From positions 1 to 64,000 of the forward strand of contig JAKISG010000001.1 of the NCBI GenBank assembly GCA_021648755.1: a stretch of 64,000 bases of DNA. The letters run 5' to 3'. The notes beneath the pieces are model-generated. The model had not been told where the DNA came from, made no database searches, and saw nothing but the letters and a program-made list of their open reading frames with translations. Every line of letters begins with the position of its first letter. The first letter of the stretch is position 1. The DNA is from Flavobacteriaceae bacterium. Lineage in GTDB: Bacteria > Bacteroidota > Bacteroidia > Flavobacteriales > Flavobacteriaceae. Position numbers and translations under genes: made by a program. This document shows, one piece after another, positions 45,931-55,349 of this stretch.

Positions 45931-45942
45931 TATTTTTGCAAA
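45931..45942 (+). promoter_or_regulatory. TATTTTTG -7 box four bases before the rbfA start codon
   Basis: TATTTTTG (45931-45938) is followed by CAAA and the ATG at 45943, again the leaderless spacing. Confidence 0.5.
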
Positions 45943-46302
45943 ATGATTGAATCAAATAGACAAAAAAAGATGGCAAGTGTTTTGCAAAAAGACTTGGTCG
46001 AAATATTACAAGGTGAAGCACAAAGAGGTTTGCGTGGTGTTTTAATATCTGTTACTAAAGTTTATGTTACTTCAGATTTAGGTGAAGCAAAAATATATGT
46101 TAGTATTTTTCCAAGTAAACACCGCGAGAAATTAATTAGCGCTATTAAAAAAAACACAAGTGTAATACGCTATGAATTGGCGCGTAGAACTAAAAATCAA
46201 TTACGTAGAATGCCTGTTTTACATTTTTATGCAGATGATTCTTTAGATTATATAGAAGGAATTGACCACGCATTAAAAGGTAATAATGAAAATCCTATCT
46301 AG
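45943..46302 (+). CDS. rbfA: 30S ribosome-binding factor A
   Basis: RbfA is a KH-fold factor for 30S subunit maturation. The 119-residue protein shows QKKMASVLQKDLVEIL, VTKVYVTSDLGEAKIYVSIF and the C-terminal RRMPVLHFYADDSLDYIEGI. A LolC/E-type permease gene follows 26 bases later on the same strand. Confidence 0.93.
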   Translation: MIESNRQKKMASVLQKDLVEILQGEAQRGLRGVLISVTKVYVTSDLGEAKIYVSIFPSKHREKLISAIKKNTSVIRYELARRTKNQLRRMPVLHFYADDSLDYIEGIDHALKGNNENPI

Positions 46303-46328
46303 GTCTTATTAAATAAATTAACGCTTAA

Positions 46329-47522
46329 GTGAATACTTCTTTATATATAGCTAAACGATATTTGTTTTCAAAAAGCAGTAATACGACTATTAATGTTATT
46401 ACTAAAATTGCGACTGTTGGTGTGATTATTAGTACAATGGCCTTATTTATTGTACTTTCTGCATTTTCAGGCTTAAAAACTTTTAATTACCAATTTTTGA
46501 ATACTGCTGACCCAGATTTAAAAATAACAGCTGTAAAAGGGAAATCATTTTTAGAAACAGCTGATTTAGTAAAAATCTTAAAAAATGAAAATATCATTCA
46601 ATTTTCAAAAGTAATTGAGGGGCATGCACTATTAGATAATAACGGTAAACGTACAGCAGTTACTATTAAAGGTGTTGATGCTAATTATATTAAGGTTAAT
46701 GCAATGGATTCTACTATTAATATTGGAGAATGGATTACAAAAGATTATAAAAACGGAGTTGTGATTGGTTATGCTATTGCTAATAAAATTGGTGCAATGC
46801 CAAATTCTTTTCAAGAGCGTTTAAAAATTCATGTTGCTAAACCTGGAAAAGGACAGATAACTATGAAATCGTTTAAAAGTGTTGCTGCTCAAACAGTAGG
46901 TATATTTAGATTAACACAAGAAATGGATGCTACATTTGTTTTTATGCCTTTAGAATTAACACAAGAATTATTGAATTATAGTGAAAATCAAATTTCTGCT
47001 ATAGAAATCAAATTAAAAAATGCTGTTTCTTCAGAGAAATTTGCTAAAACACTACAAAATAGTTTAGGTAATACATTTAATGTGGTAACAAGGCATCAAT
47101 TAAACGCTACTTTTTACAAAATGTTAAATATGGAAAATCTTTTTGCTTATTTAATTGCTACTTTAATTGGTATTATTGCATTTTTTAACGTTATAGGTGC
47201 AATAATTATGATGATTTTAGATAAGCGCGCTAATGTAAAAACTCTTTTTAATCTAGGCTTAAAAATTAAAGAAATAAAAAAAATATTTTATTTACAAGGC
47301 ATTTTATTAACACTACTTGGTTTAGTTGTAGGCTTAATTTTGGCAATTATTTTAATTGTTCTTCAAAATAAATTTGAATTATTTATGATTACCGCTTCTT
47401 TGGCATACCCTGTTGAGTTCCATTTTATAAATTTAATCATTGTAATCGCAACCATTTTAGGTCTAGGTTTTATTGCTGCATTTATTGCAAGTAGCCGAGT
47501 ATCTAAAAAATTAATTAGTTAA
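46329..47522 (+). CDS. LolC/LolE-type ABC transporter permease
   Basis: This 397-residue membrane protein starts at a GTG (NTSLYIAKRYLFSKSSNTTINVITKIAT follows). One N-terminal helix, a periplasmic MacB-like domain and three C-terminal helices make up the FtsX/LolE architecture. In this family it would extract lipoproteins or act on another envelope substrate, together with an ATPase encoded elsewhere. The next gene starts two bases after its stop. Confidence 0.88.
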   Translation: MNTSLYIAKRYLFSKSSNTTINVITKIATVGVIISTMALFIVLSAFSGLKTFNYQFLNTADPDLKITAVKGKSFLETADLVKILKNENIIQFSKVIEGHALLDNNGKRTAVTIKGVDANYIKVNAMDSTINIGEWITKDYKNGVVIGYAIANKIGAMPNSFQERLKIHVAKPGKGQITMKSFKSVAAQTVGIFRLTQEMDATFVFMPLELTQELLNYSENQISAIEIKLKNAVSSEKFAKTLQNSLGNTFNVVTRHQLNATFYKMLNMENLFAYLIATLIGIIAFFNVIGAIIMMILDKRANVKTLFNLGLKIKEIKKIFYLQGILLTLLGLVVGLILAIILIVLQNKFELFMITASLAYPVEFHFINLIIVIATILGLGFIAAFIASSRVSKKLIS

Positions 47523-47524
47523 AA

Positions 47525-49162
47525 ATGAAAAGAATAATATCATATATCTTCCTTTTTTGTATAGGAATTAGTTTTGCACAAAACAAAAATAAAGTAGATT
47601 TAAGTAATCCGAATACAACAATTTATACCCATTTATTTTTTTTGCAAAAGGGTTCTTATAAACCAGAAAATGCCGCAAAAACTATTTATGGATTAAAAGG
47701 AAAAGAGGCAATAGACAAAGCGATAAAACTTAAAAAAATATTAGATGGCAAAGGGCTAAAAATAGATTTTACTAAAGTGCCTAATAATGCTGTTTTTTCA
47801 GATACATTAGCTTATAAAATAGGAAATTATTATATGTTATTTCCTGTAAGAATGCCAGAAATTGCAGTTGAAAAATATGGTGATAAGTGGTTGTATTCTA
47901 GAGAAACGATAGCCAAAATAGATGATTTATATAAAGAAATATTTCCTTGGCAAACAGAATGGTTACAAAATAGTATTCCGAAATATGGTAAAAATAAACT
48001 ATTTGGTATTCAGTTATGGCAATATCTAGGTTTAGTAGGCTTACTATTATTTGGGTTTGTATTTTTCTATATTTTTAAACGTGTATTGTTTTTTATTTTA
48101 CGAAAAATACAATTTTTAATTACGGATAAATCAAGTAAAAAAATTACAATAACCTTAAGAAGATTAGCACGACCTATTGCACTATTAATACTTATCTATT
48201 TATTTAAAAAAGTAATACCATCTTTACAATTAGGTTTAGACATAAATACTTTTTTGTTTTTAACATTTAGTATTGCTCGAGTTGTATTTTGGATTTATAT
48301 ATTTTTAAAAATTGTAAAACTAATTATGGCAATTTATAAAGAGCATACACATAGAACACATGCTAAATTAGACGATCAATTAGTACCAATATTAACTCAT
48401 TTTTTAACAGGTATTGTTATTTTTCTAGGTATATTAAAACTACTTACACTAGTAGGTATTCCTGCAACAAGTGTTTTAGCAGGAGCTTCTATTGGAGGCT
48501 TAGCTTTGGCTTTGGCATCTCAAGACACTGTTAAAAACCTAATTGGTACATTTATGATTTTTCTAGATAAGCCTTTTCATATTGGTGATTGGATTGAAGC
48601 AGGAGAGGTAAAAGGAACCGTTGAAGAAGTAGGGTTTAGGTCTTCAAGAATTCGTGCTGCAGATACCTCTATTTATCAAATCCCGAATAGTACCTTATCA
48701 GAAATTGTAGTAAATAATATAGGTTTGCGTTTATTTAGAAGATATAAAACGGAATTAGGAATTCGTTACGATACACCTCCAGAGTTGATTGAAATTTTTG
48801 TCAACGGATTAAGAGATTTAATCAAAGCACACCCACACATAAAAAAAGATATGTTTGATGTCGCTTTTAATGGTTTTGGAGATTCTGCTTTAAAAATTAT
48901 ACTAAATATTCATTTTGTTGTTGATAGTTGGAGTATGGAACTACAGGCAAAGCACAATTTACATTTATCGATTGTAAAATTGGCGAAAATTTTAGGAATT
49001 GAATTCGCATTTCCATCAACTACCTTAATGATTGAACAGTTTCCTGAAAAGAAAAATTTTACGATGAGTTATGCCTCAGACACTGAAAAAATCAAGGATG
49101 ATATTCAAAAAATTATTAAAGAATTAATTGAAACAGTTAAAGCAGAAACAAAAAATGAATAG
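47525..49162 (+). CDS. MscS-family mechanosensitive channel with large N-terminal domain
   Basis: This 545-residue protein has a signal peptide (MKRIISYIFLFCIGISFAQ), a periplasmic region of about 140 residues, several helices and the MscS core: ASVLAGASIGGLALALASQDTVKNLIGTFMIF, the pore-lining TM3 rich in Gly and Ala, then LDKPFHIGDWIE. It releases solutes on osmotic downshock. It is coupled to the LolC/E-type gene upstream. Confidence 0.9.
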   Translation: MKRIISYIFLFCIGISFAQNKNKVDLSNPNTTIYTHLFFLQKGSYKPENAAKTIYGLKGKEAIDKAIKLKKILDGKGLKIDFTKVPNNAVFSDTLAYKIGNYYMLFPVRMPEIAVEKYGDKWLYSRETIAKIDDLYKEIFPWQTEWLQNSIPKYGKNKLFGIQLWQYLGLVGLLLFGFVFFYIFKRVLFFILRKIQFLITDKSSKKITITLRRLARPIALLILIYLFKKVIPSLQLGLDINTFLFLTFSIARVVFWIYIFLKIVKLIMAIYKEHTHRTHAKLDDQLVPILTHFLTGIVIFLGILKLLTLVGIPATSVLAGASIGGLALALASQDTVKNLIGTFMIFLDKPFHIGDWIEAGEVKGTVEEVGFRSSRIRAADTSIYQIPNSTLSEIVVNNIGLRLFRRYKTELGIRYDTPPELIEIFVNGLRDLIKAHPHIKKDMFDVAFNGFGDSALKIILNIHFVVDSWSMELQAKHNLHLSIVKLAKILGIEFAFPSTTLMIEQFPEKKNFTMSYASDTEKIKDDIQKIIKELIETVKAETKNE

Positions 49163-49198
49163 ACTATAAATTAAAAAATAGTACTAAAAAATAGTTTT

Positions 49199-49579
49199 CT
49201 ATTTTGTAGCAATAACTGAAATTTCTATATGAACAAATTTGGGTAAATTAGCAACTTGTACGGTTTCTCTAGCAGGAGCAGTTCCCTTATCTAGGTAACT
49301 TCCGTAAACTTCGTTTACTTGTGTAAAATTATGCATATCTGATAAAAAAATAGTACTCTTAAAAACATTTTCAAAAGTCATATTTGCCGCTTTTAAAATT
49401 GCTTTTAGGTTTTCCATTACTTGTTTGGTTTCCTTTTTAATATCATCTAAAACCAATAGATTTGTAACTGGATTTATTGCTATTTGACCAGAGGTATATA
49501 AAACATTATCTACTAAAACAGCTTGACTATAAGCACCTATTGGACTTGGTGCATCTTTTGTGTAAATTATTTTTTTCAT
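49199..49579 (-). CDS. ridA: RidA-family reactive intermediate deaminase
   Basis: This 126-residue protein hydrolyses reactive enamine/imine intermediates such as 2-aminoacrylate. It has the family blocks GAYSQAVLVDNVLYTSGQIAI and the conserved Arg in APARETVQVANLPK. It lies at the end of a minus-strand pair with lptD, 31 bases apart. Confidence 0.93.
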   Translation of the reverse strand: MKKIIYTKDAPSPIGAYSQAVLVDNVLYTSGQIAINPVTNLLVLDDIKKETKQVMENLKAILKAANMTFENVFKSTIFLSDMHNFTQVNEVYGSYLDKGTAPARETVQVANLPKFVHIEISVIATK

Positions 49580-49610
49580 ATTAGGTTATATTAAATAAAT
49601 ATAGATAATT

Positions 49611-52262
49611 TTAGAACAGGCGTTGGTCAGGTACTTTGCGCTGATCGTATTTTAAATCGCTTAAAGTAGACGCTTTTACACCAATAAAAAAGTAATAGGC
49701 TGCATTGTCCCCAAATGGAGTCCATGAAAAATTCATTCGCCAAGAATCTAAATCTCTAGCAAATCCTAAGCGCGTGTAAGACAGTCCTTTACCTTTAATG
49801 TCATAACCAGAACTATAATTTATACTCCATTTTGGGGTTAATTCTAAGGTGCCTGTAAAACGTACTGTATTGATTGCTATTTCTTGTTCTCTATTTAAAT
49901 TTGAATAACCAATATTATAATTTAAATTCAATTTCCAGGGTATAGTTGAGTTAAATAATTTTACGAGTTTAGTTTCTTCTTTTTCTTCATTATTTTGATT
50001 TTTTCCAAAATTAGAATCATCACCAAATTGACTTTCGTCATCAGTTGTTGAGTTTGTTGAGGTATTTGTTGAATTCTTTGAATTCTTTTTTTTAGAAAAA
50101 GTTTCATTAGAGAGATTATAACTTGCATTTAAAACAGCATTTGTTAATCTAAAAAGACTTCCGCCGTTCTTAATATTAAAGGTGTTAAGTCGCCTTCCGC
50201 TTGCATTGATGGCATAAGGGTCAAAAGTTGCATTAAAATTTAGATTTAAACTTTCAAATAATTTGGTAGATGCAGTCATTCGCATAACACTCCATTTTAA
50301 AGAATCTGCTACCATATTATAATTAGCAGAAAAATCTAAATTATTTAATAGGGTTAGTTTTTTATATTCGGTTTTAGTTGAATCTCTATCTTTTACTTTA
50401 GCCTCAAATAAATTACGTAAAGCAAAACTTAAATTTTGAGATAAATTTCTTGATGGTGCGCCAAAAACACCACCATCAAACCTCGAAAATTGTTCTGTAT
50501 CTCCATGAACATTATTTTGAACGTCTTCATAATAAAAACCAAAGTCTGGTGTGTAATTATAACTAACACTTGGTTTCATAGTGTGTTTAAGAGCTTTAAT
50601 TTTTCCTTTTTTAAAGTTAAACATTCCGTAAATAATTGTTGCCGCCGAAACTCCACCAGAATAGGTTCTAAAACTTTCAAATCCGTTTAAAGTATCTGTT
50701 ACAATTTCATTATTTTGAGCGTCGTAATTTTTATTTATGGTTTTTAAATACCAAATGTCCTTATAACTTGCAGATGGTGATAAAGTAATGTACTTTAAGG
50801 CTTTAATATTGGTATTTATAGCTATATTATGTTGCACCCCAGATCTTGCCTCATCAAACATTTTAGCTTTTAAAAAATCAGCATCATTTGTTTGAATATC
50901 ATTTTGTAATGACATGCTATAAGTCAAACCAATATTTTGAATAGGGTTTTTCTTGGCGCCATCTTTAAGTGCAAACGGATATATACGATCCATATTGACA
51001 TTTAAATTTGGTAAGGACATATTTATAACATTTGTATTTGTATTTTGAGAGTGTGTTAGTGCCGCATTTATGCTAAAAGGTGTATTTACAAAATTTTTAA
51101 AGTATGAAATCGACGAGTTTAAAGTATTATTTAAAAAAGATGGCGTGTTTAATTCGTTTAAAGATTGCCTAAAAAATTGGCTTGTACCAAAATTTACGGA
51201 TGCCGAAAATTTAGAATTTGGACTTGCTTTTGCATCTTGATTATGACTCCAAGTTAAATTAAAATTATTAGTTTTACTAAAATTGGATAAACCACGCTGC
51301 CCGTTAATTAAGTTTTCAAAACGCAAACTAAAACGCCCACCAAACTTATAACGATTTTTGTAATTAGAATCAAATCGTAATCCCCAACTACCATTGGTAT
51401 ATATATCACCTGTAACTGCTAAATCTACATAGTCGTTTATGGCAAAATAAAAACCGCCATTTTGAAAAAAGTAACCTCTATTATTATCTCCCCAAGTAGG
51501 TAATAAAAGACCTGAAGCTCTGCCTTTAGTTAAAGGTACATAAAAAAAAGGAAACGTAATAGGCGTAGGAACATCTGCAATAAATAATTGAGATAAACCA
51601 CCAACTGCTTTTTTTTCGGGTATTACTTTTATGTTATTTACACGAATGTAATAATCTCTTTTTTCTTTTTTAGAAGTTGTGATTTCTGCTTTATTCATAT
51701 AAATAGTAGAATCGTTTTCTCTTTTCATTTTCTGAGCATTCATTAACATGCCGTCTTGTTCTGTATCAATATTATAAATAACTGCTTTTTTACTTTTAAA
51801 ATTATAAACCAATGAATCTTGTTCAGATTCTTGATTGCCTTGTTTAAAAAAAGGCCGCTGCGTATAATTACCCAAACTATCTATAATACCTCTTGCATAG
51901 GCTAAATTTTTGGCGTAATCTATGGTAATAATGCCAGATTTTAATTCAATATCTTGGTAATACAATTCCGCTTCATTATATAATATTGCTTTTCTATTCA
52001 GAAAATCATTATCTTTGTAATCTTTGGCTTTATCTTTTATAATTGTTTCTAAAAGTTCTTTGGGTAAATTTAGCGTATCTTTTTTAATGGTATCTTGGGC
52101 AATATTAATGGGCATTTCCTTAACGGAATTATTTTTCGTAAACAAAGAGTCCTTAGACTTATTCAAGGCTCTTTTTAAAGGAATATCTTGAGCATTGCAA
52201 AAATGAATTCCACTAAAAATGAAAAAAAATAATAAAAGTCTTTTTATATTTTTTGATTGCAA
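49611..52262 (-). CDS. lptD: LPS assembly protein LptD
   Basis: This outer-membrane protein inserts lipopolysaccharide at the cell surface. After the signal peptide comes an OstA-type beta-jellyroll (TIDYAKNLAYARGIID), followed by a large C-terminal barrel starting near GGFYFAINDYVDLAVTGDIY and ending ..KYDQRKVPDQRLF. The 883 residues are typical of the Bacteroidota form. The start is a TTG at 52262: it is the only start that keeps the whole signal peptide (QSKNIKRLLLFFFIFSG). A promoter for the divergent amidase gene overlaps this start. Confidence 0.88.
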   Translation of the reverse strand: MQSKNIKRLLLFFFIFSGIHFCNAQDIPLKRALNKSKDSLFTKNNSVKEMPINIAQDTIKKDTLNLPKELLETIIKDKAKDYKDNDFLNRKAILYNEAELYYQDIELKSGIITIDYAKNLAYARGIIDSLGNYTQRPFFKQGNQESEQDSLVYNFKSKKAVIYNIDTEQDGMLMNAQKMKRENDSTIYMNKAEITTSKKEKRDYYIRVNNIKVIPEKKAVGGLSQLFIADVPTPITFPFFYVPLTKGRASGLLLPTWGDNNRGYFFQNGGFYFAINDYVDLAVTGDIYTNGSWGLRFDSNYKNRYKFGGRFSLRFENLINGQRGLSNFSKTNNFNLTWSHNQDAKASPNSKFSASVNFGTSQFFRQSLNELNTPSFLNNTLNSSISYFKNFVNTPFSINAALTHSQNTNTNVINMSLPNLNVNMDRIYPFALKDGAKKNPIQNIGLTYSMSLQNDIQTNDADFLKAKMFDEARSGVQHNIAINTNIKALKYITLSPSASYKDIWYLKTINKNYDAQNNEIVTDTLNGFESFRTYSGGVSAATIIYGMFNFKKGKIKALKHTMKPSVSYNYTPDFGFYYEDVQNNVHGDTEQFSRFDGGVFGAPSRNLSQNLSFALRNLFEAKVKDRDSTKTEYKKLTLLNNLDFSANYNMVADSLKWSVMRMTASTKLFESLNLNFNATFDPYAINASGRRLNTFNIKNGGSLFRLTNAVLNASYNLSNETFSKKKNSKNSTNTSTNSTTDDESQFGDDSNFGKNQNNEEKEETKLVKLFNSTIPWKLNLNYNIGYSNLNREQEIAINTVRFTGTLELTPKWSINYSSGYDIKGKGLSYTRLGFARDLDSWRMNFSWTPFGDNAAYYFFIGVKASTLSDLKYDQRKVPDQRLF

Positions 52263-52282
52263 TGCTATAAATCGTATTTTTG
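52252..52282 (+). promoter_or_regulatory. Consensus promoter of the amidase gene, overlapping the lptD start
   Basis: TTTG (52252-52255) and TATTTTTG (52275-52282) are 19 bases apart, a full match to the consensus. The -33 element lies inside the first codons of lptD. A minus-strand TACTTTTG box at 52328-52335 may serve lptD. Confidence 0.7.
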
Positions 52283-52349
52283 CGTTATCTGTGGCTTAGT
52301 TTTTGAAATAATACTTTTAAGTGTTGCCAAAAGTAAAAAAAAATAATTG

Positions 52350-54164
52350 ATGTTATCACAACAAAATATTAAAATTTCATTAAAATTAAAGATGTATTTT
52401 TTTCTGATGCTATTTAGTTTCATGAGTCTTTATAGTTTTAGGGCTAAAGCGCAAAATGAAAAGTTTGTTGTAGTCTTAGATGCTGGTCATGGAGGAAAAG
52501 ATCCTGGAACGTTAGGCAAAGCAAGTTTTAAAGATACTTATGAAAGTCACATTGCTCTAAAAGTAGCATTACAAGTAGGTAAATTATTAGCTAATAATTC
52601 AAATTACAAAACAGTTTTTACACGTAAAAAAAATGTTTTTATTCCTTTACATAAAAGAGGCAAAATTGCTAATGAAGCAGATGCCAATTTGTTTATATCT
52701 ATACATTGCAATGCTGCGGTTACAAATGCTTACGGAACAACTACATATGTTCTTGGTGTAGGAAAATCTGCCAAAAATTTAGAGTTATCAAAACGTGAAA
52801 ATGATGTTATTTTATTAGAAGATGATTATGAAAAACATTATGATTACGATCCAAATTCAGAAGAATTTATGATTGGTCTTACATTAATGCAAGAAGATTA
52901 TCAAGATAAAAGTATTGAGTTTGCGCAAATTCTTCAAAATAAATTTGTTAGTGTTGCAAAACGTAAAAACAGAGGTGTAAATCAAGGTAATTTAGCCGTT
53001 TTATATGATTCTTATATGCCAAGTGTTTTGGTTGAAATTGGTTTTTTATCTAATAAAATAGAAGAAAAATTTTTACATACAAAAACTGGACAATATAGAA
53101 TTGCAAAAGCGATCTATGAAGCCATAAGAACCTATAAAAAGAGATTAGATAGTAATAGTATTAAGGCTAATGTTGCCGCTGAAGAAAACCCTATAGCAGC
53201 AAATAATAACGTTAATGGTAGTGATAGTTATTATAAAATTCAAATTGCTGCAAGCCCAAATAAAATTACTACAAGTCCAAATAATTTTAAAAAACTTAAA
53301 GGTGTAGAACGCATTAAATCAGGTTCTATTTATAAATATTTTTATGGAGAAACCACGAATTTAAGCGAGGCTAAAAAACTTGAAAAAAAAGTATTGCAAC
53401 TAGGTTATAAAGATGCTTTTGTCAAACGATTTTTAAATACCCCTACAAAAGAAATTAATTCTGACAGTAATATAGAGGAAGTTAATTCTAGTAATAATAG
53501 CCTTAATAATGACGTTGCCAATAGTACATTTAATTCTAATTATTATTATACGGTACAAATTGCGACCAGTCGTAATAAAATATTGGAAAAACCTCAAAAC
53601 TTTAAAGGACTTAAAAATGTTACTAGAAAAAAAGTTGGTGCTACTTATAAATATTTTTACGGAACTACAGCTACTGCTGAAGCCGCCATAAAAATTAGAA
53701 AAAATATAGCTAAACTAGGTTACAAAGATGCCTTTGTAAAAAAAATAAAAGGCAATGTTAATTTAACTAAACCAAAAACTAGTTTAAATACAGTTAAAAC
53801 AGTCAAGACAGTTAAAACTGATAAGATTAAAACTGATAAGATTAAAACTAATAAGACTAAAACTGATGATAAGACTAAAACTAATAAGACTAAAATTATT
53901 GAGGGAATAATCTTTAAAGTTCAAGTAACCTCTGGAAAAAGAAAATTAGAACTAAAGCCTTATAATTTTAAAGGTCTAAAAAATATGGAACGTGTTAAAA
54001 TAGGTTCTTATTATAAATATTATTATGGTAAAACCAATGATTATATTTTGATAAAAAAAATGCATACTGAAGCAGTAGGTAAAGGTTATAAAGATGCAAA
54101 AATAGTTGCTATTAAAAATAATAAATTAGTTTCTGTTTTAAATGTTTTATACGGTGCTAATTAA
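52350..54164 (+). CDS. N-acetylmuramoyl-L-alanine amidase with three SPOR-like repeats
   Basis: This zinc amidase cuts the bond between muramic acid and the stem peptide of peptidoglycan. The catalytic domain (about residues 27-265) has VVLDAGHGGKDPGT, a Glu in YESHIALKVA, SIHCNAA and VLVEIGFLSN. Three SPOR-like repeats follow at about residues 292-366, 398-470 and 521-600, each ending in GYKDA. SPOR domains bind denuded glycan at division sites. A Thr/Lys-rich low-complexity linker separates repeats two and three. The signal peptide is near residues 8-35; the ATG at 52350 is taken as the start. Confidence 0.9.
   Translation: MLSQQNIKISLKLKMYFFLMLFSFMSLYSFRAKAQNEKFVVVLDAGHGGKDPGTLGKASFKDTYESHIALKVALQVGKLLANNSNYKTVFTRKKNVFIPLHKRGKIANEADANLFISIHCNAAVTNAYGTTTYVLGVGKSAKNLELSKRENDVILLEDDYEKHYDYDPNSEEFMIGLTLMQEDYQDKSIEFAQILQNKFVSVAKRKNRGVNQGNLAVLYDSYMPSVLVEIGFLSNKIEEKFLHTKTGQYRIAKAIYEAIRTYKKRLDSNSIKANVAAEENPIAANNNVNGSDSYYKIQIAASPNKITTSPNNFKKLKGVERIKSGSIYKYFYGETTNLSEAKKLEKKVLQLGYKDAFVKRFLNTPTKEINSDSNIEEVNSSNNSLNNDVANSTFNSNYYYTVQIATSRNKILEKPQNFKGLKNVTRKKVGATYKYFYGTTATAEAAIKIRKNIAKLGYKDAFVKKIKGNVNLTKPKTSLNTVKTVKTVKTDKIKTDKIKTNKTKTDDKTKTNKTKIIEGIIFKVQVTSGKRKLELKPYNFKGLKNMERVKIGSYYKYYYGKTNDYILIKKMHTEAVGKGYKDAKIVAIKNNKLVSVLNVLYGAN
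53782..53900 (+). repeat. Low-complexity in-frame repeats in the amidase linker
   Basis: Degenerate copies of a 15-base unit, AAAACTGATAAGATT-like, encode TVKTVKT and DKIKTDKIKTNKTK stretches. All variants keep the frame, so the linker length can change by slippage without breaking the protein. Confidence 0.75.
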
Positions 54165-54248
54165 TTTTTGATGAATAATAAAAAATTAATTATTTTCTCT
54201 ACCCGATAAAAAAAAGATATTAGCACTATCAAAAAACTAAAAACCATT

Positions 54249-55349
54249 ATGCCAACAATAACCGAAGTAGGAAACCCGAGTAATAGTTACACCTCACCAC
54301 CTCTAGAATTAGATGAATTCTTGCCAATAGTACGATTTAAAAAACTAGGGCGATATGTGGTAGAAGGAGAAGAACTAATACAAAGCAAAGAAGACGCAAC
54401 ATTATCTAAATATTTAGATAAAGACAAAAAAACATTTAAAATATTACAACTTACTACCGAAAACAATAAAATAAAACTATCTTTTACTGTAAAACAAGGC
54501 AAAGGCAGTTGGCTTAGTTGGTTTCAAGATAATAATGGTTTTTTAGAACCCAAACTCTCTATAGAAGATACAGCAATTAAAATTATAAGCAATACAAAAA
54601 TTTCTACAAAATACAATTCAGAAATAGAAGTAGAAATAGAAATGACCGCCAAAGAAAGCAAAGAATTCTACCTAGACTTTTATGCCAATGATGATGAAAA
54701 CGATTTTTATAATAAAGGCGAATATAAAAATATACACTGTGGGAGGATTAAAATAGTAAAGAAAGAGACTTGTATTTGCCAAACAAAGGATTGGGTATTT
54801 TTACCATCTTTAGTTTTAGAATCTCAAAAAGTTAAATACGGTTCTAATTTAAACTGGACAAATTCACCTGAGTGCTATCATTATGCTCTACAGCAATTAA
54901 AAAATTTAGGATATTGGGTTAAAACAGAGCGATGGAATAAAAAATGGGACGGAACAAAAGAATTAAATGACGATATTTTTCAACTGCATCTTGATGAAGA
55001 TGTAGCAGGAATGAAAAAAGGTTCTCAAAAAGAAATGTTTAAAAAAGCAATGTTATATCTAAAAGAAGCGATGAAAAGATCAGAACCTGTTTTAGTTGGT
55101 TTAGATTATAACAAAGAATACGCCAATGATGATTTAATAACTGATCATTTTGGAGTAATTACAGGATGTGGAAGAGATAAGAATGGTTTGTTTTTTTATG
55201 TTACTGATAATGCTTATAAGAGTCAAAATTATTATTGTGATTGTGAAAATTTTTTAATATTGACAAAAAAAGGTAAGGGGATTGATTTACTTGATGAAAA
55301 TACGCGAGCTAAAATTACTCAAATAAGAATTTCTAAAAAATTAAATTAA
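54249..55349 (+). CDS. Putative secreted cysteine-hydrolase effector (unknown family)
   Basis: I do not recognise this 366-residue protein. It has no signal peptide or T9SS sorting domain. The N-terminal half looks beta-rich (KTFKILQLTTENNKIKLSFTV; IEVEIEMTAKESKEFYLDFYA), like an Ig-type adaptor. The C-terminal half has a papain/NlpC-like arrangement: Cys209 at the start of a helix (SPECYHYALQQL), His300 in a strand (DHFGVITG) and Asp320 in YVTDNAY. This is a candidate hydrolase triad (inference). A lipoprotein gene starts at the base after its stop, and a decayed copy of part of this gene lies at 56488. Effector/immunity is the best reading, but untested. Confidence 0.6.
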   Translation: MPTITEVGNPSNSYTSPPLELDEFLPIVRFKKLGRYVVEGEELIQSKEDATLSKYLDKDKKTFKILQLTTENNKIKLSFTVKQGKGSWLSWFQDNNGFLEPKLSIEDTAIKIISNTKISTKYNSEIEVEIEMTAKESKEFYLDFYANDDENDFYNKGEYKNIHCGRIKIVKKETCICQTKDWVFLPSLVLESQKVKYGSNLNWTNSPECYHYALQQLKNLGYWVKTERWNKKWDGTKELNDDIFQLHLDEDVAGMKKGSQKEMFKKAMLYLKEAMKRSEPVLVGLDYNKEYANDDLITDHFGVITGCGRDKNGLFFYVTDNAYKSQNYYCDCENFLILTKKGKGIDLLDENTRAKITQIRISKKLN

